NCBI RefSeq assembly: GCF_000346465.2
Contig: NC_034015.1
Span: 17,221,510-17,285,509 of the forward strand
Length of the DNA stretch: 64,000 nucleotides
Direction: 5' to 3'
Origin: Prunus persica
Taxonomy: Eukaryota; Streptophyta; Magnoliopsida; Rosales; Rosaceae
The position numbers and the translations under genes are program-made. Below, one piece after another: positions 23,368-35,548 of the stretch. A model generated the notes under the pieces. That model did not search any database, was not told the origin of the DNA, and saw only the letters and a list, made by a program, of their open reading frames with translations. Numbering within the stretch: the stretch's first letter is position 1; each line of letters starts with the position of its first letter.

Positions 23368-23895
23368 GTCCTTATAAAAACAGAGAAAACCTTGCACGTG
23401 ATTATATGCTTACAGACAGAGCGAGCTCAAACGTGTTTTTTTACCCCAATAATTGATGCGAATCTAGCCATCCATTTACTCCAAATGCCAACACAAATCC
23501 ACATCCAACGGCCAATAAAATTCGCGTTCAAACGACACCCTGCCGTTTACAATTACCCGCGTCATTGAATTTAATAACGGCTCCCAGTTCCAAGATTCCG
23601 CCATTAAAATTTCATATATCAAAGACGCGAGCTTTGTCAAGTTCGCAAGATGGAGACCCATACACACAGTTACTTAACTTGTACCGAGTGGGCCTTCTCC
23701 TTCCCCACCTTTATAAAATTAGGCCGGCCAATGGCCATCTCTCATATGCTCCAAAGGATAAACCGAGGCCTTTCTCCTTTGTCCTCGCTTGCCCAAAAAT
23801 CGCAATTGCAAGATTCACAGCAGTGGAAGCAAGCCACGGCCACTGTTTCTGTTTATCGGAGCAGAGCGAGGAAAAGCAGTTTCTAGAGTTTCAGG
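23368..23895 (+). promoter_or_regulatory. Promoter region of the alpha-mannosidase gene
   Basis: The only sequence between transposon B and the mannosidase start codon is this ~530-bp stretch, so the proximal promoter must lie here or inside the transposon. TTTATAAAATTAGG near 23711 is a possible TATA element about 185 bases before the ATG. No other motif is assigned. Confidence 0.45.
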
Positions 23896-26800
23896 ATGAG
23901 AAAGGTGGAAACTTTAGCCTCGGGTTTTCAGTTTGTGCTTGTTTTTGTTGCTGTTTGTTTGTGCAAGGAGGCCGTTGGTAGCGGTTATGTGAGGTACAAG
24001 ACAGGGGGTGGTGTGGTGGAAGGCAAGTTGAATGTTCATTTGGTTGCGCATTCGCACGACGACGTTGGATGGTTGAAAACTATTGATCAGTACTATGTTG
24101 GATCAAACAATAGCATTCAGGTCATACAATTGAGTGGTGATTAGTGGAGAAATTTAGTAATTACTTGAGTCATTAATTAATTAATGAGTTTGTGAACTTG
24201 TTTAGGGTGCTTGTGTCGAGAATACTTTGGACTCTGTTATCGAATCGTTGGTTCGTGATCCGAATAGGAAATTTGTGTTTGCTGAGATGGTAGGCTGCTC
24301 AGCTTTACAACAAGTTAAAGTTTACAACTTTGTATTTAATTTTTATTTTCTGATTTAAAGTTGGTATGAATTTTAGGCGTTCTTTCAAAGATGGTGGTCA
24401 ACACAAAGAGCTGGAATTCAAGAAATAGTGCGAAAACTAGTAGATGCTGGGCAGCTAGAGTTTGTGTATGTTGCTAGCAATCAATTTGTATCTTTGACTT
24501 GTGTAGTTTTATTTGTGTTTGCATCTTTAAATCTGTTATAAGCATTTGTATAGAAATGGTGGTTGGTGTATGCATGATGAAGCAACAGTCCATTACATAG
24601 ACATGATTGACCAAACAACTCTAGGTCACCGTGCAATAAAGCAGCAGTTCAACAAGACGCCTCGTGCCGGATGGCAAATTGATCCATTCGGACACTCTGC
24701 TGTGCAAGCTTACTTACTTGGAGCTGAGGTAGGCACTCACTTAATTTTATTCTGCAATTGAATGCTCCATTGTTTTACCGTGTTGGTTTTGTTTCCATAC
24801 ATGTTTGTTTTAAGTCAAGTTTCTAATCTGCTCTGAATATTTGTTCTGAATCTCTAACTTTGTCACTGTTTTTTTGAATTCAGACTCATACAAACATCAC
24901 TTGCATTAGTTATAATGTTAATGAAGCGGTTTGTATTGTATAATTCTGACAGTGTTGATTCTTACAATGTTCTTGCAGCTTGGGTTTGATTCTGTACATT
25001 TTGCAAGGATTGATTATCAGGACAGAGCAAAGCGCAAGGGGGATAAGTCTCTTGAAGTTATATGGCGTGGATCCAGAACTTTTGGTTCATCATCTCAGGT
25101 TTAGAACTGCAACTCCTGCAGCGTTACCCCCTATTTTTACTTCATTCAATAATGTAATATTGTGCTTACCATACAACGTCCCGGGCCTTTTGTAGATTTT
25201 TGCCAATGCGTTTCCGGTTCACTATAGTCCACCACCAGGTTTCCATTTTGAAGTAAACGATGACTTCATCCCTGTCCAGGTTCTAATTTTAACAAGAGTA
25301 ACTTGTACCATAAAAAATTACATGTTTTTTTTTCAAAGTGGATGTATCATCTAATCTGTTAAATGATAAAACTGCAGGATAACCCTCTTCTTTTTGACTA
25401 CAATGTTGAAAAGCGTGTTAGTGATTTTATCAATGCTTCAATTACCCAAGTAATCTCTTATCTTGTTGAATATATATTTTTAGATTATTATCTTCGACCT
25501 AAAGGGTCTTCTTAATTTTCTTTTTAACCATTCATTTAACTAATGGTGAAGGCTGAAATATCCATTTGATAAATGAATGAATCATCTTAATGTACAGGCA
25601 AATGTGACGAGGACAAATCACATTATGTGGACAATGGGTGATGATTTCCAGTACCAATATGCTGAGTCTTGGTTCAAACAAATGGACAAATTAATTCACT
25701 ATGTTAATAAGGTGGAGTTTAATTAGAAGGCTCATACCATTTATGGGTTTACAATTATGAAGTTTCATCGTTGAGCTTATTGTTAATTTTTCTCTCTCAT
25801 TTTAATGTATAATTAAGAGCCTTCCATCATATTTTTTTCTCTTTTTCCCTTTTGTTTCAGGACAGTCGAGTTAATGCCTTGTATTCTACACCATCTATCT
25901 ATACTGATGCTAAAAATGCAGCAAACCAGTCGTGGCCACTGAAAACTGATGATTATTTCCCGTGAGTATATTTTTCTCTCCCTTTTCCCCCTTTTGTTGA
26001 CAAAACAGGACTTACTGACGTAATCTTTTGCATACGTTGTTTTCCCACTGATTTCCAACAGGTATGCAGATACGGCAGATGCTTATTGGACTGGATTTTT
26101 TACTAGTCGCCCAGGTTTGAAGAGATATGTCCGGTCACTGAGTGGATATTATTTGGTATGACATCAAATCAGTCCACAATAGTAATTATCCATAGCCAGA
26201 ATAGATAGTCCCGTGCCATGTGATTTTGCGTTGAATATATTGGTATTTTAGTCACCATATCCCATAGGAATAGTCTTTAAGATAGTTTATTTATCTTTAG
26301 CTTGCTGCTGTCACAAGAATTTGTCAACTTGAACATCTACTGAGAATGGCCATGCTTTAAATCACTTCTTCTTGAGAGGATCTACTCTTCCTTTCATGAA
26401 CTGAGTGGTGTGTTGGTGTTAACTTCTACTTTTGTAAAATAGGCGGCACGAGAACTGGAATTTCTGATTGGAAAGAGAGCAAATGGTTCCAATACCTATA
26501 TCCTTGGAGATGCTTTAGGAATTGCACAGCACCATGATGCTGTCACCGGCACTGCTAAACAACATACAACCAATGACTATGCAAAGCGCCTGTCCATTGG
26601 CGCCTTTGAGGTCTCCACCTAGTATCTCTGTAAATTGTTCCTTCTGTTTTGCATTTGCCTCTGACACTTTTATTCTTCTTGTAGGCTAAACTATGTATTA
26701 CATATCTTATATAACGTAATGACATTTTATAGGCAGAAGCTGTTGTCAGTGCTGCTCTATCGTGCCTAACTAAAAGTAAATCAGGAGACCAATGTAAGGA

Positions 26801-29800
26801 GCCAACATCGACTTTTAGCCAGGTGACAACTCATTTCGGTGTGGCTCCTTGCTTTTGGATCAGTTGGTGCCCCTTTTTCTGGATAAACTAATATTTTTCT
26901 AAGCTTGCAGCATTTAACAAAATGGCAATAAGCAATCTAGTTGCTCATCCTGGCCTGATGCTGCTTTTCCTCCTCCCTCCCTTTTTTAATTCTTAAACAG
27001 TGTCAATTACTCAATATCAGTTACTGCCCTCCAACAGAAAAAGATATTCCAGAAGGGAAAAGCTTGGTAATTTATCTCTTTCTTTTTTCTTCTAATTTAC
27101 TTATGGATAATACGCTTATGAAATATTTTGTTTCATTCATTCTCTTTAAATGCAAATTCCAGGTTGTTGTAGCATATAATCCTCTTGGATGGAATCGGAC
27201 CGAGATTGTTAGGATACCTGTGAGTATGTGCTTTGTGTTTAGTTTATGCTATCAGAGTGTAGGTTTGCTCAATTTTTAAATTTTTTTTTAACATTCTCTG
27301 ATCATTGTGTCCATGCATATGTTAATTCTCTGATCATTGTGTCAAGCTATATGTTACATGCTTGACATCAGTATCCGTATGTCCACAAATGAGTCTAGCT
27401 TAAGTTAGCAGGTTTTAGTTCTTATTTGATAATAAACTTGACTTCTTGTTTCATGTGATCTGAAAGTGACAATTTCAACCAGGTTAACGATGCCACTCTT
27501 TCTGTTCGAGATTCCTCTGGAAATATTCTTGAGGTACAATATGTAAATTTGGATAATGTTACAGCAGATCTAAGAAACTTCTATACAAAAGCCTACTTGG
27601 GACAGTCATCAAAACAAGTTCCTAAGTACTGGCTAATCTTTCAAGCCTCTGTGCCACCACTTGGTTGGAACACCTACTTCATTTCAAGGGGAGCTACCAA
27701 ACGTAGATGTACACCTCTTTGCTCTCTCCTTTTGGGCCTTGGAAATTCTTAAATGTTATTTGAATTCATTTTGATTTTATTTCCTATCTATCTCTACTGT
27801 CTGCGTACACTAGTAAAACAGGTTTTAAATTCTTATGACCGATACATCTAAGATTTATACTTATTATTTGCCCCTAACTTTTGTAGGGAAAAATGGAAAT
27901 AGATTTCTCTCTGTGATGGACAGTCCACAAAACGAGACCATTGAAGTTGGACCCGGAGATCTGAAGATGTCCTTTTCTTTTGCTTCCGGACAACTCAAAC
28001 GGATGTATAATTCTAAAACAGGAGTAAGTTCTTTCACAGTTTCAAAGAGTAGCCTTGCACAAATTATTCCTCAGACTGTTAGGTGCTTGCATGGTGTGGT
28101 TTACTGTACATGTTTCAGAAGGTTCTTTTTATTTTTCATTTTCCATTTTCCTTGGTATTGCATAAAGCCTTTTTTTCCCATAGCAGCTTCATAACTAAAA
28201 ATCAGAGAACTCCTGTGCAAGTGACACACAGCCCAGACAAAAGAAGGACGGGTTTACTTCTTTATTTCATAAGAATTTGGTGGAAGTTTACATCAATTTT
28301 AATTAATAATCATATATCACCAGGTTGATGTACCAATACAGCAGAGCTACCTCTGGTATGGTTCAAGCAAAGGTGATATCAATTCTCAGGTGTCCAATCT
28401 CTTTGCTAGGATTTTGATTTACTTAAGTATGTAATTCAAGTCAATGAAGTTCCTGCTGAACTAACATTTAGTTATATGATCTCTCCAGCAACGTTCTGGT
28501 GCATACATATTCCGGCCTAATGGCTCCCCTGCAACTATTGTATCAAGATCGGTAAGCCTTATTTTTGCTTATTATTATATACTTTCCAAGCTTCAAATTA
28601 CATGTAATTTCAATATGTGACACAAAAATAGAGAGAGAATATTTGGTGTGTCCACTACTGTATCCTTTTATTTATTTATTTATTCTGCATTTTCTCATTT
28701 GGTGTTCACCGTGTACACACAGCTTACTAAAATTCCCAAATTTAGAACAAAGATTTGTTTATACATTAATTTTGGTGTTAACCTGCATTAGCTTTTCAAT
28801 GTTTTGGCCAGTAGAGTGTTTTAGCCATACATCATTCGACATATTTCTTAACAATTTAACCTTTAGGGTGCAAGGTTGGTCCAACAGTATCAAGATTCAG
28901 GCTTACACATAACACAAATACGATATTCTTCACTATAAATTTTTAAATGTTTTATTCATTCTACAGGTACCCCTGAAGGTTTTTCGTGGACCACTAGTTG
29001 ATGAGATTCACCAGCAGTTCAATTCATGGATCTATCAGGTTATTGGCATATTTTCAAATTGCTTTCTCCGGTCGAACTGGTTTTGTTTCTGAAATCCTTA
29101 AATAGCTTATGTAATTTGTTTATGTGAGTTTCTACATCAATTAGGAAGCTATAAACATCATTTGTACCCATATTAAACATAACACAGAAGTGAAATGCCT
29201 TATAATTTGTGAACATAGAATGACTGTTTCATCACCATTGTATATTTGGTGTTAGAATCACCACATTGTTTTATGTTGTAACCAACCGCATTTTGCTAAA
29301 TGAAAAATTGAATTTGTTATCAGGTCACTAGACTTTACAAAGACAAAGAGCATGCCGAAGTCGAATATACTGTGAGTGATTTACCTACCATTTTATTTTG
29401 ATGAATGAAACATATTCCCCTTACTTTGAAGTCAGCTGTGTTCATCTTGGCTGGTGAATGCTTTCTTTACTTGCTGGGAAGCAATAAATTTTTATCTCCC
29501 TAGACTCAAATCATGTAGTTCTGACATATTTTTATTTTGAAGATTGGTCCAATTCCCACAGAAGATGGTGTTGGAAAAGAGGTCATCACTAGAATGACAG
29601 CAAACATGGAAACAAACAAGGTGTTCTACACCGATTCCAACGGAAGGGATTTCATTAAACGGGTAACTCCATATATCAGTTTCTCGTACAAATTAGTATT
29701 ATGAAGCTTGATGGTTTACCAATGTTCCAACAATTTAACTGTTAGGATGCAGGCCGACAATTATTTCATATTGTAATACCCCTCAATATCAACGTTAGAT

Positions 29801-30879
29801 GGTATCACTTCTTTTTACACGAGTCTTCCTCTGGCCTGTACTTTTCCTTCACTTAATAGTATTCGTATATTTCCTACACCCTCAATGATATTGATCGATC
29901 CTGTGAATTCTTAAATTGAAAAAGAAAGTAATGCTTACATCATTGTTTTGCAGGTACGAGATTATAGGCCAGACTGGCCCCTTTCGGTTAATCAACCTGT
30001 AGCAGGAAACTATTATCCAGTAATTTTCTTAACACTAGTGACATGGCCTTTATTGTGTCTGTATATATACACAAACACAAATATACATCAGAACTAACTA
30101 ATTTCATTTTTAAACTGGCGTCATCTTCCTTTTCAGCTAAATCTTGGAATCTATACTCTTGATAAGAAATCAGAGTTCTCAGTCCTGGTTGATCGTGCCA
30201 CTGGAGGATCCAGCATTGAAGATGGTGAAGTAGAGCTGATGCTTCATAGGTTTGATTTTGATACACTGATTTTCAGCATTGAGGTCAAGTAATTGCTTTA
30301 TTGTGGCTGTGGATATGTTAATCTAATACTATTCTTTTGAAACACAAGGCGAACACTCTATGATGATTCCAGAGGGGTGGGTGAAGCGCTTGATGAAAGA
30401 GTGTGCGCCGGAGAAACTTGTGAAGGACTAACGGTATCATGTTACATAACAAGAGTAGTTTCTATTTCTATACGTAGACATATAGCTTTTAATCTTACTG
30501 CTTTATGGTTCTCACCGACTTCATTTCTTGTAATCCTGTTATATATTTTTTTGCAGGTTCGAGGAAACTATTATATGTGCGTAAACCAGGTAGGGGCTGG
30601 TGCCCCCTGGCGCAGGACAACTGGCCAGGAAGTTTACTCACCGCTTCTTCTAGCTTTCACTCATGAGGTATGACTTCAACATAATTCCAGATTCTGTGAA
30701 GCATCATAGCTCTTGATTTTAAAGGATGATTTTGATTGTTCAGAAATTGGAGGATTGGACTGCATCTCATTTGACAAAAGCATCTACCATGGATCTGAAT
30801 TACAGCTTGCCTCTCAATGTTGCTTTGATTACTCTTCAGGTGACTGTAAATCACTGTAGAATGAAATAAGTGCTTGTTA

Positions 30880-30916
<37 letters not shown>

Positions 30917-31506
30917 CCCTAGTTTTTCAGGAGTTGGATGACGGAAGTGTGCTCCTTCGTCTAGCACATCTATATGAGGTAACAAGATACTTGAAAACAC
31001 TATAGACCCTACATTAACATAATTTAAGCAAAATAATTTAGTTTGCATTCACTGCTTTTATGCTGTTGATTTGAATAGGCAGCTGAAGATCCTCAATATT
31101 CAACATTGGCCAAAGTTGAACTGAAGAAGATGTTTACTGGAAAAATGGTATGCATATCATCTTTTTAGTCCAGACTTGGTACATTTTGCCCAACCTATGC
31201 TTTATGGGACAATGTTTTGTCTGAATTTGACACTTAGAATCCTGAGGATGATAAGATTAACTGGCAATGTTGGTGATTAATTAGTACTAATGTGATTGTT
31301 GGTGTTTGAACTTTCAGATTAAGGAAGTGAAGGAAGTGAGCTTGTCAGCAAACCAAGAGAAGTCAGAGATGAAGAAGATGACATGGAAAGTTGAGGGTGA
31401 CAAAGGCGACAAACCTACACCAATTAGAGGAGGCGCTGTCAGTAGTTCAACTCTTGTTGTTGAGCTTGGACCCATGGAGATACGCACTTTCTTGTTGAAA
31501 TTTTAG
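23896..31506 (+). CDS. GH38 alpha-mannosidase (lysosomal/vacuolar type)
   Basis: I can follow 29 exons in frame, the first 23896-24120 and the last 31318-31506, for roughly 1,000 residues. A signal peptide (about 1-28) leads to the GH38 catalytic domain: the zinc site in AHSHDDVGW (His54, Asp56), GWQIDPFGHS with the probable nucleophile Asp176, and QHHDAVTGTAKQ with further zinc-ligand residues. The central and C-terminal beta domains follow (YNPLGWNRTEIVRIPV; GNYYMCVNQVGAGAPWRR), and the protein ends LVVELGPMEIRTFLLKF. There are many N-glycosylation sites. Enzymes of this type trim alpha-linked mannose from glycoproteins in the vacuole or apoplast. A (CT)n run occupies part of the intron before exon 27 (about 30883-30912). 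No frame break was seen. Note the young transposon ending ~530 bases upstream of the ATG. Confidence 0.95.
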
Positions 31507-32382
31507 ATAGTGTTTTGGTCAACTTGTTATAGTTTGCAGCGCAAGCATATAGTATAGGTATTGCATAAAATGTCTGAACTGCAAATAATATATAATTCAA
31601 TTACCATTGGATTGTAGTAGAGCTGGCTACCAAAAATGGAGAAATATGTGTGGATGTTGCATTAATTCTGAGTTGGAATAAATTCTGTCAAATGATTTAA
31701 AATTGTACTTTCTATTAAGTCGTACGATTCTTTCTTATGTCGAGATTTTACATCTCACAATATTTATCTTGAAAATTTATGTTATATATTTATTATATGG
31801 CCTGATTGCTTCAAAATTCAGGGGATCAATCAAGACTATGAAAAATAAAATAAAAAGAAATGTTCTTTTAACTTATAAGTATTAAGGGCCTAAAAATGGA
31901 AAATAAATAAATAAATTCTTTGACCATCTTTTTTTCTCTACTTGCAAATGTAACACCACCAAATTTAAACGGCACATAGCAACAACACGTAACTTCGAAA
32001 GTAGCGAAAAATTACTCCGAACATGAGACTTTGGATGTAACCGTAAATATTTTTACCACTTAACTACAAGTACTTTGCAATCTCTATTTAGAAAATCATA
32101 TTAATCATGGGCAGAAAAAAGAAAATCACTTAGACGTGTACAACAAGCTGGTCCTTTGTGTTGAGAAGCAGCAAAAATAGTGCCTTAGAGATCATCACAA
32201 TCTTGAATCTGAATAGAAAGCAGGTGTAAAACTCATCCAGTCTCTTCTCTTCAACCGTCGGTTCAATTTTTTTTTTTTTCTCTAAAAATAGAAAAATAAA
32301 AACGAAAAATCGTTAACCGGTATATATGCGCGGGAAGGCCTCGAGACAATTAATCTACTTTTAAGCCTCGTCTCCTGCTGGT
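31507..32382. other. Spacer between mannosidase and ERD7-like genes
   Basis: The spacer holds the mannosidase 3' UTR and A+T-rich DNA. No gene was recognised. Confidence 0.5.
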
Positions 32383-32425
32383 CCTACGTGGAATCACCGT
32401 ACAAATGCCACGTGTCCACGTCAAC
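32383..32425 (+). promoter_or_regulatory. ABRE-like ACGT cluster upstream of ERD7-like gene
   Basis: Three ACGT cores lie within about 40 bases: CTACGTGG (32383-32391), CCACGTGT (32408-32415) and CCACGTCA (32416-32423), about 155-195 bases before the ATG. Multiple ACGT cores are the classic arrangement for ABA-responsive bZIP binding, which fits a dehydration-responsive gene. Function is inferred from motif and position. Confidence 0.6.
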
Positions 32426-32578
32426 TCCGGTCACCAACTCGAAGATAGAGAAAATACAGCGCGAGCGCCAAGGCCCCATCTTCTTCTTCTTCGTCATTTC
32501 GCTTCACCTGAAAGGAAACCCTAATCGCCATTAAATTCTCTCTCATTTTCTCCATCGGATCCAAACAGAGGAAAAGCG

Positions 32579-35548
32579 ATGGCTAACCCTAACCCTACTC
32601 CCAAACATCCCCTGTACCCTGAGGTCATGCAGTCGAACCCAGAAGCCCCATCAATCCCTAACCCTACCGCCTCATCCCGAAATCTCTACCCTTCCCTCGA
32701 CATGAAAGACCTCGTCGACAATCTTTTCCCTGAAAACTCTAACATTAACCCTACCTCCCATTACCAACACTGGGCTCAGCCCTCAGCTCCACCGTCATTT
32801 CAGCCCTCTGCTCCGCCGTCATTTCAGCCCTCTGCTCCGCCGTCATCTCAGCCCTCGGTTCCCCCACCATCTCAGCCATCTGCTCCGCCCTCATCTCAGC
32901 CGTCCGCTCCGGCCGTGGCCACCGAAGAGGTCCTCATCAAAATCCCCGGCGCCATTGTCAACCTTATCGACAAGCACTACAGTGTCGAGCTCGCCTCCGG
33001 CGATTTCACGATCATACGCCTCGTCCAAGGCGACGACATCGTCGCCGTCCTCGCCCGAGTCGGAGACGAGATACAATGGCCTCTGGCGAAGGAGGAAGCC
33101 TCCGTGAAGCTGGACGACTCGCATTATTTCTTCTCGCTCTACGCCCCGCCGGATTCCGAGTCCGAGTCGGACTCCAAATCCAAAACGACCACGAACGATC
33201 CGGACAATTTTTTGAACTACGGATTGACGATTGCGTCGAAAGGACAAGGGGGATTGGTGAAGCAATTGGATGAGATTTTGAAGAGTTACTGCAGTTTTTC
33301 GGAGCAGAAAGTTTCCGATAAGGCGAAGAAGAAGGGGGAGGCGTTGGACGATACAATGGCTCTGGAGACGTCACCGACAGAGTTGATTTCGGATAAGAAG
33401 AAGGAGTTGGAGGAGAGGAGTGCTGCGTATTGGACCACATTGGCTCCGAATGTGGAGGACTACAATGGGAGGGCGGCTAAGTTGATTGCAGCCGGGTCGG
33501 GCCAGCTGATCAAGGGGATTTTGTGGTGTGGTGATGTGACAGTGGAGAGGTTGAAATGGGGAAATGAGGTTATGAAGAAGAAGATGGACCCGCTTTCGAA
33601 TAAGGAAGTCAGTCCCCAAACCATGAGGAGGATTAAAAGGTACAATGACTTGTGTTATTGCTTGCCCTTGTGATTATTTTTATTGTTACTTTTGAGTTTG
33701 ATATGTAGTTTGTCTCTCATGTTGTTTGGTTCTTTGATCCTGGTTGTCTACTTCTGATTAGTAAATGTTAAATGTCTTGTTCTGGTTGTTGTTTTTCTGA
33801 GGGATAATAAGGGCAAGTGAAATATTCCATTGAAATTAAAAAAAAAAAATTGTGTTGTAACTTACAATGCACATTTCCACTGAAACTGGTTAGATTTTGA
33901 GGCTACTTATGGGAAAATTATGAATTTGATCTTACGGCCATGCCCGTAGACCCAATATCCCTTTTTGGAGCTTGGTCTTTTATCTTCATATGTTATTGTA
34001 GGATGCTGGGTAGATATTAGTTGCAAATGTTTTGACATGCCCTTATGGTTCTACCACATCTGTGTGTCTATGAACATTTTGCAACAAGGATATCATTTTC
34101 TAGTTGAGTGTTTGGGTCCTTGCAATTTTCTCTTTTCGGTCAGGATAATATTTTGACTTTTTCTGTAGGGTTAAGAGTGTGAGCAAAACGACACAGAAAG
34201 TTGCAGCTGGTGTCCTTTCTGGGGTTTTGAAAGTTTCTGGATACTTCACAAGTTCGGTGGTAAATTCCAAAGTAGGAAAGAAATTCTTCCGTCTTCTGCC
34301 TGGGGAAATTTTGCTAGCATCACTGGATGGATTTTGTATGTTGATTATCCCTCTTTCTTGATTTTGATGCTTATTTAATAACAGATAATACTAAATCTTT
34401 TGTTTGTAACTCTATCTTGCAGTTTTTTGTCTTAATTTCATTAATGTTTCCACTCTGAATCATATGTAGATTGTCTAAATGCGTGACAGGGTTAGTGAGC
34501 TGGTTTATAAACTATAAGAGTGGTGAAGATAATCTATTTCTTAGTGTAGGTTCAGAACATAAGTTTTCTTTTTAACCCACTGTAGAAGGGTGGGATTCTC
34601 TTGCAGCTAAAGAGATTTTTTTTAAACCATTATCTGCTGCAAATTACCATGTATTTTGAGTGGTCTGTAGATTAAGATGCAAACATGCCATCATAAATGA
34701 TCTATTAAGTGTCTTCATCTTTTCTATTTCTGCAATCACTATATGATCATATTCCAATCAGATGGTAGAACTTTTGTCCTCGGAGTACACTAGGGTTGCA
34801 ACATGCCTTCTTAGATTTGTTTCTTTACTGGGTCTGAGCCCAGTTGTCCATTAATATGTTGTGTTTTATTTTTATAGTATTTTAACTGTTTATATATTCT
34901 TGTAACTAGGCAAGGTGTGTGATGCAGTCGAAGTAGCTGGAAAAAATGTCATGTCAACGTCATCTACTGTAACAACCGAGCTCGTCTCCCACAGGTAAGC
35001 TTCACCAGATGCAGCAGTAAATGAAATAAGGCTAGAGTAAAGTAGCAGTAAATTAAATGAAGTAAGACTGAAAGATAAACATGATTCATGCTGACCTACT
35101 ATTTGGCTCACTTTAAATAAAGATGCATTGACCAGGAGCTATTGACATTTGTGTTGATTTACATTTATTAACAAGTTAACCCCAGTTTCGTACCCAACTT
35201 ATGTTTGTGGCTGGAATCAATAAAAGGGATACTCTGTCCACATCTTTATGAAGCAATAGTTGACCGTCTAAGGATTTGCGATGTTAGAAACTCTATAGAT
35301 GAATGATGTTTATGATTCTGTAATAGTGTGTAAATTTTGGAGTATGTCTGTCCTGCAGGTATGGTGAACAAGCTGGTAAGGCTGCGAACGACGGGCTTGA
35401 TGCAGCTGGACATGCCATAGGAACTGCGTGGACTGTTTTTAAGATCCGCAAGGCACTCAACCCAAAAAGTGTTTTCAAATCCTCCACCCTAGCCAAGACT
35501 GCTGCTAAGTCAGCGGCTGAGGAAGCAAGGACTAAGAAATCCAAATAA
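32579..35548 (+). CDS. ERD7: ERD7-like senescence/dehydration-associated protein
   Basis: Four exons join in frame: 32579-33639, 34169-34335, 34910-34994, 35359-35548, giving 500 residues. A Pro/Ser/Gln-rich N-terminus contains an in-frame 24-bp repeat (residues about 67-113, QPSAPPSS). The ERD7 N-terminal region (EVLIKIPGAIVNLIDKHYSV to YFFSLYAPP) follows. The C-terminal senescence domain runs from about residue 300 (KLIAAGSGQLIKGILWCGDV) through VSKTTQKVAAGVLSGVLKVS and GKAANDGLDAAGHAIGTAW to a basic Ala/Lys tail. ERD7 proteins are induced by drought, cold and ABA and bind membrane lipids, supporting membrane remodelling under cold and lipid-droplet association. The start codon follows a CT-rich leader, and an ACGT cluster lies upstream. 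No lesions were seen. Confidence 0.93.
32777..32916 (+). repeat. In-frame 24-bp coding minisatellite
   Basis: About 5.8 units of 24 bases encode QPSAPPSF/QPSAPPSS variants in the Pro-rich N-terminus of the ERD7-like protein. The unit is a multiple of three, so copy number could vary without a frame change. Confidence 0.9.

Noticed and set aside
32891..33440. Long minus-strand frames (124 and 142 codons) opposite the ERD7 exon
   Set aside because: They are shadows of a GC-rich coding exon. The plus-strand protein is recognisable and the antisense products are not.
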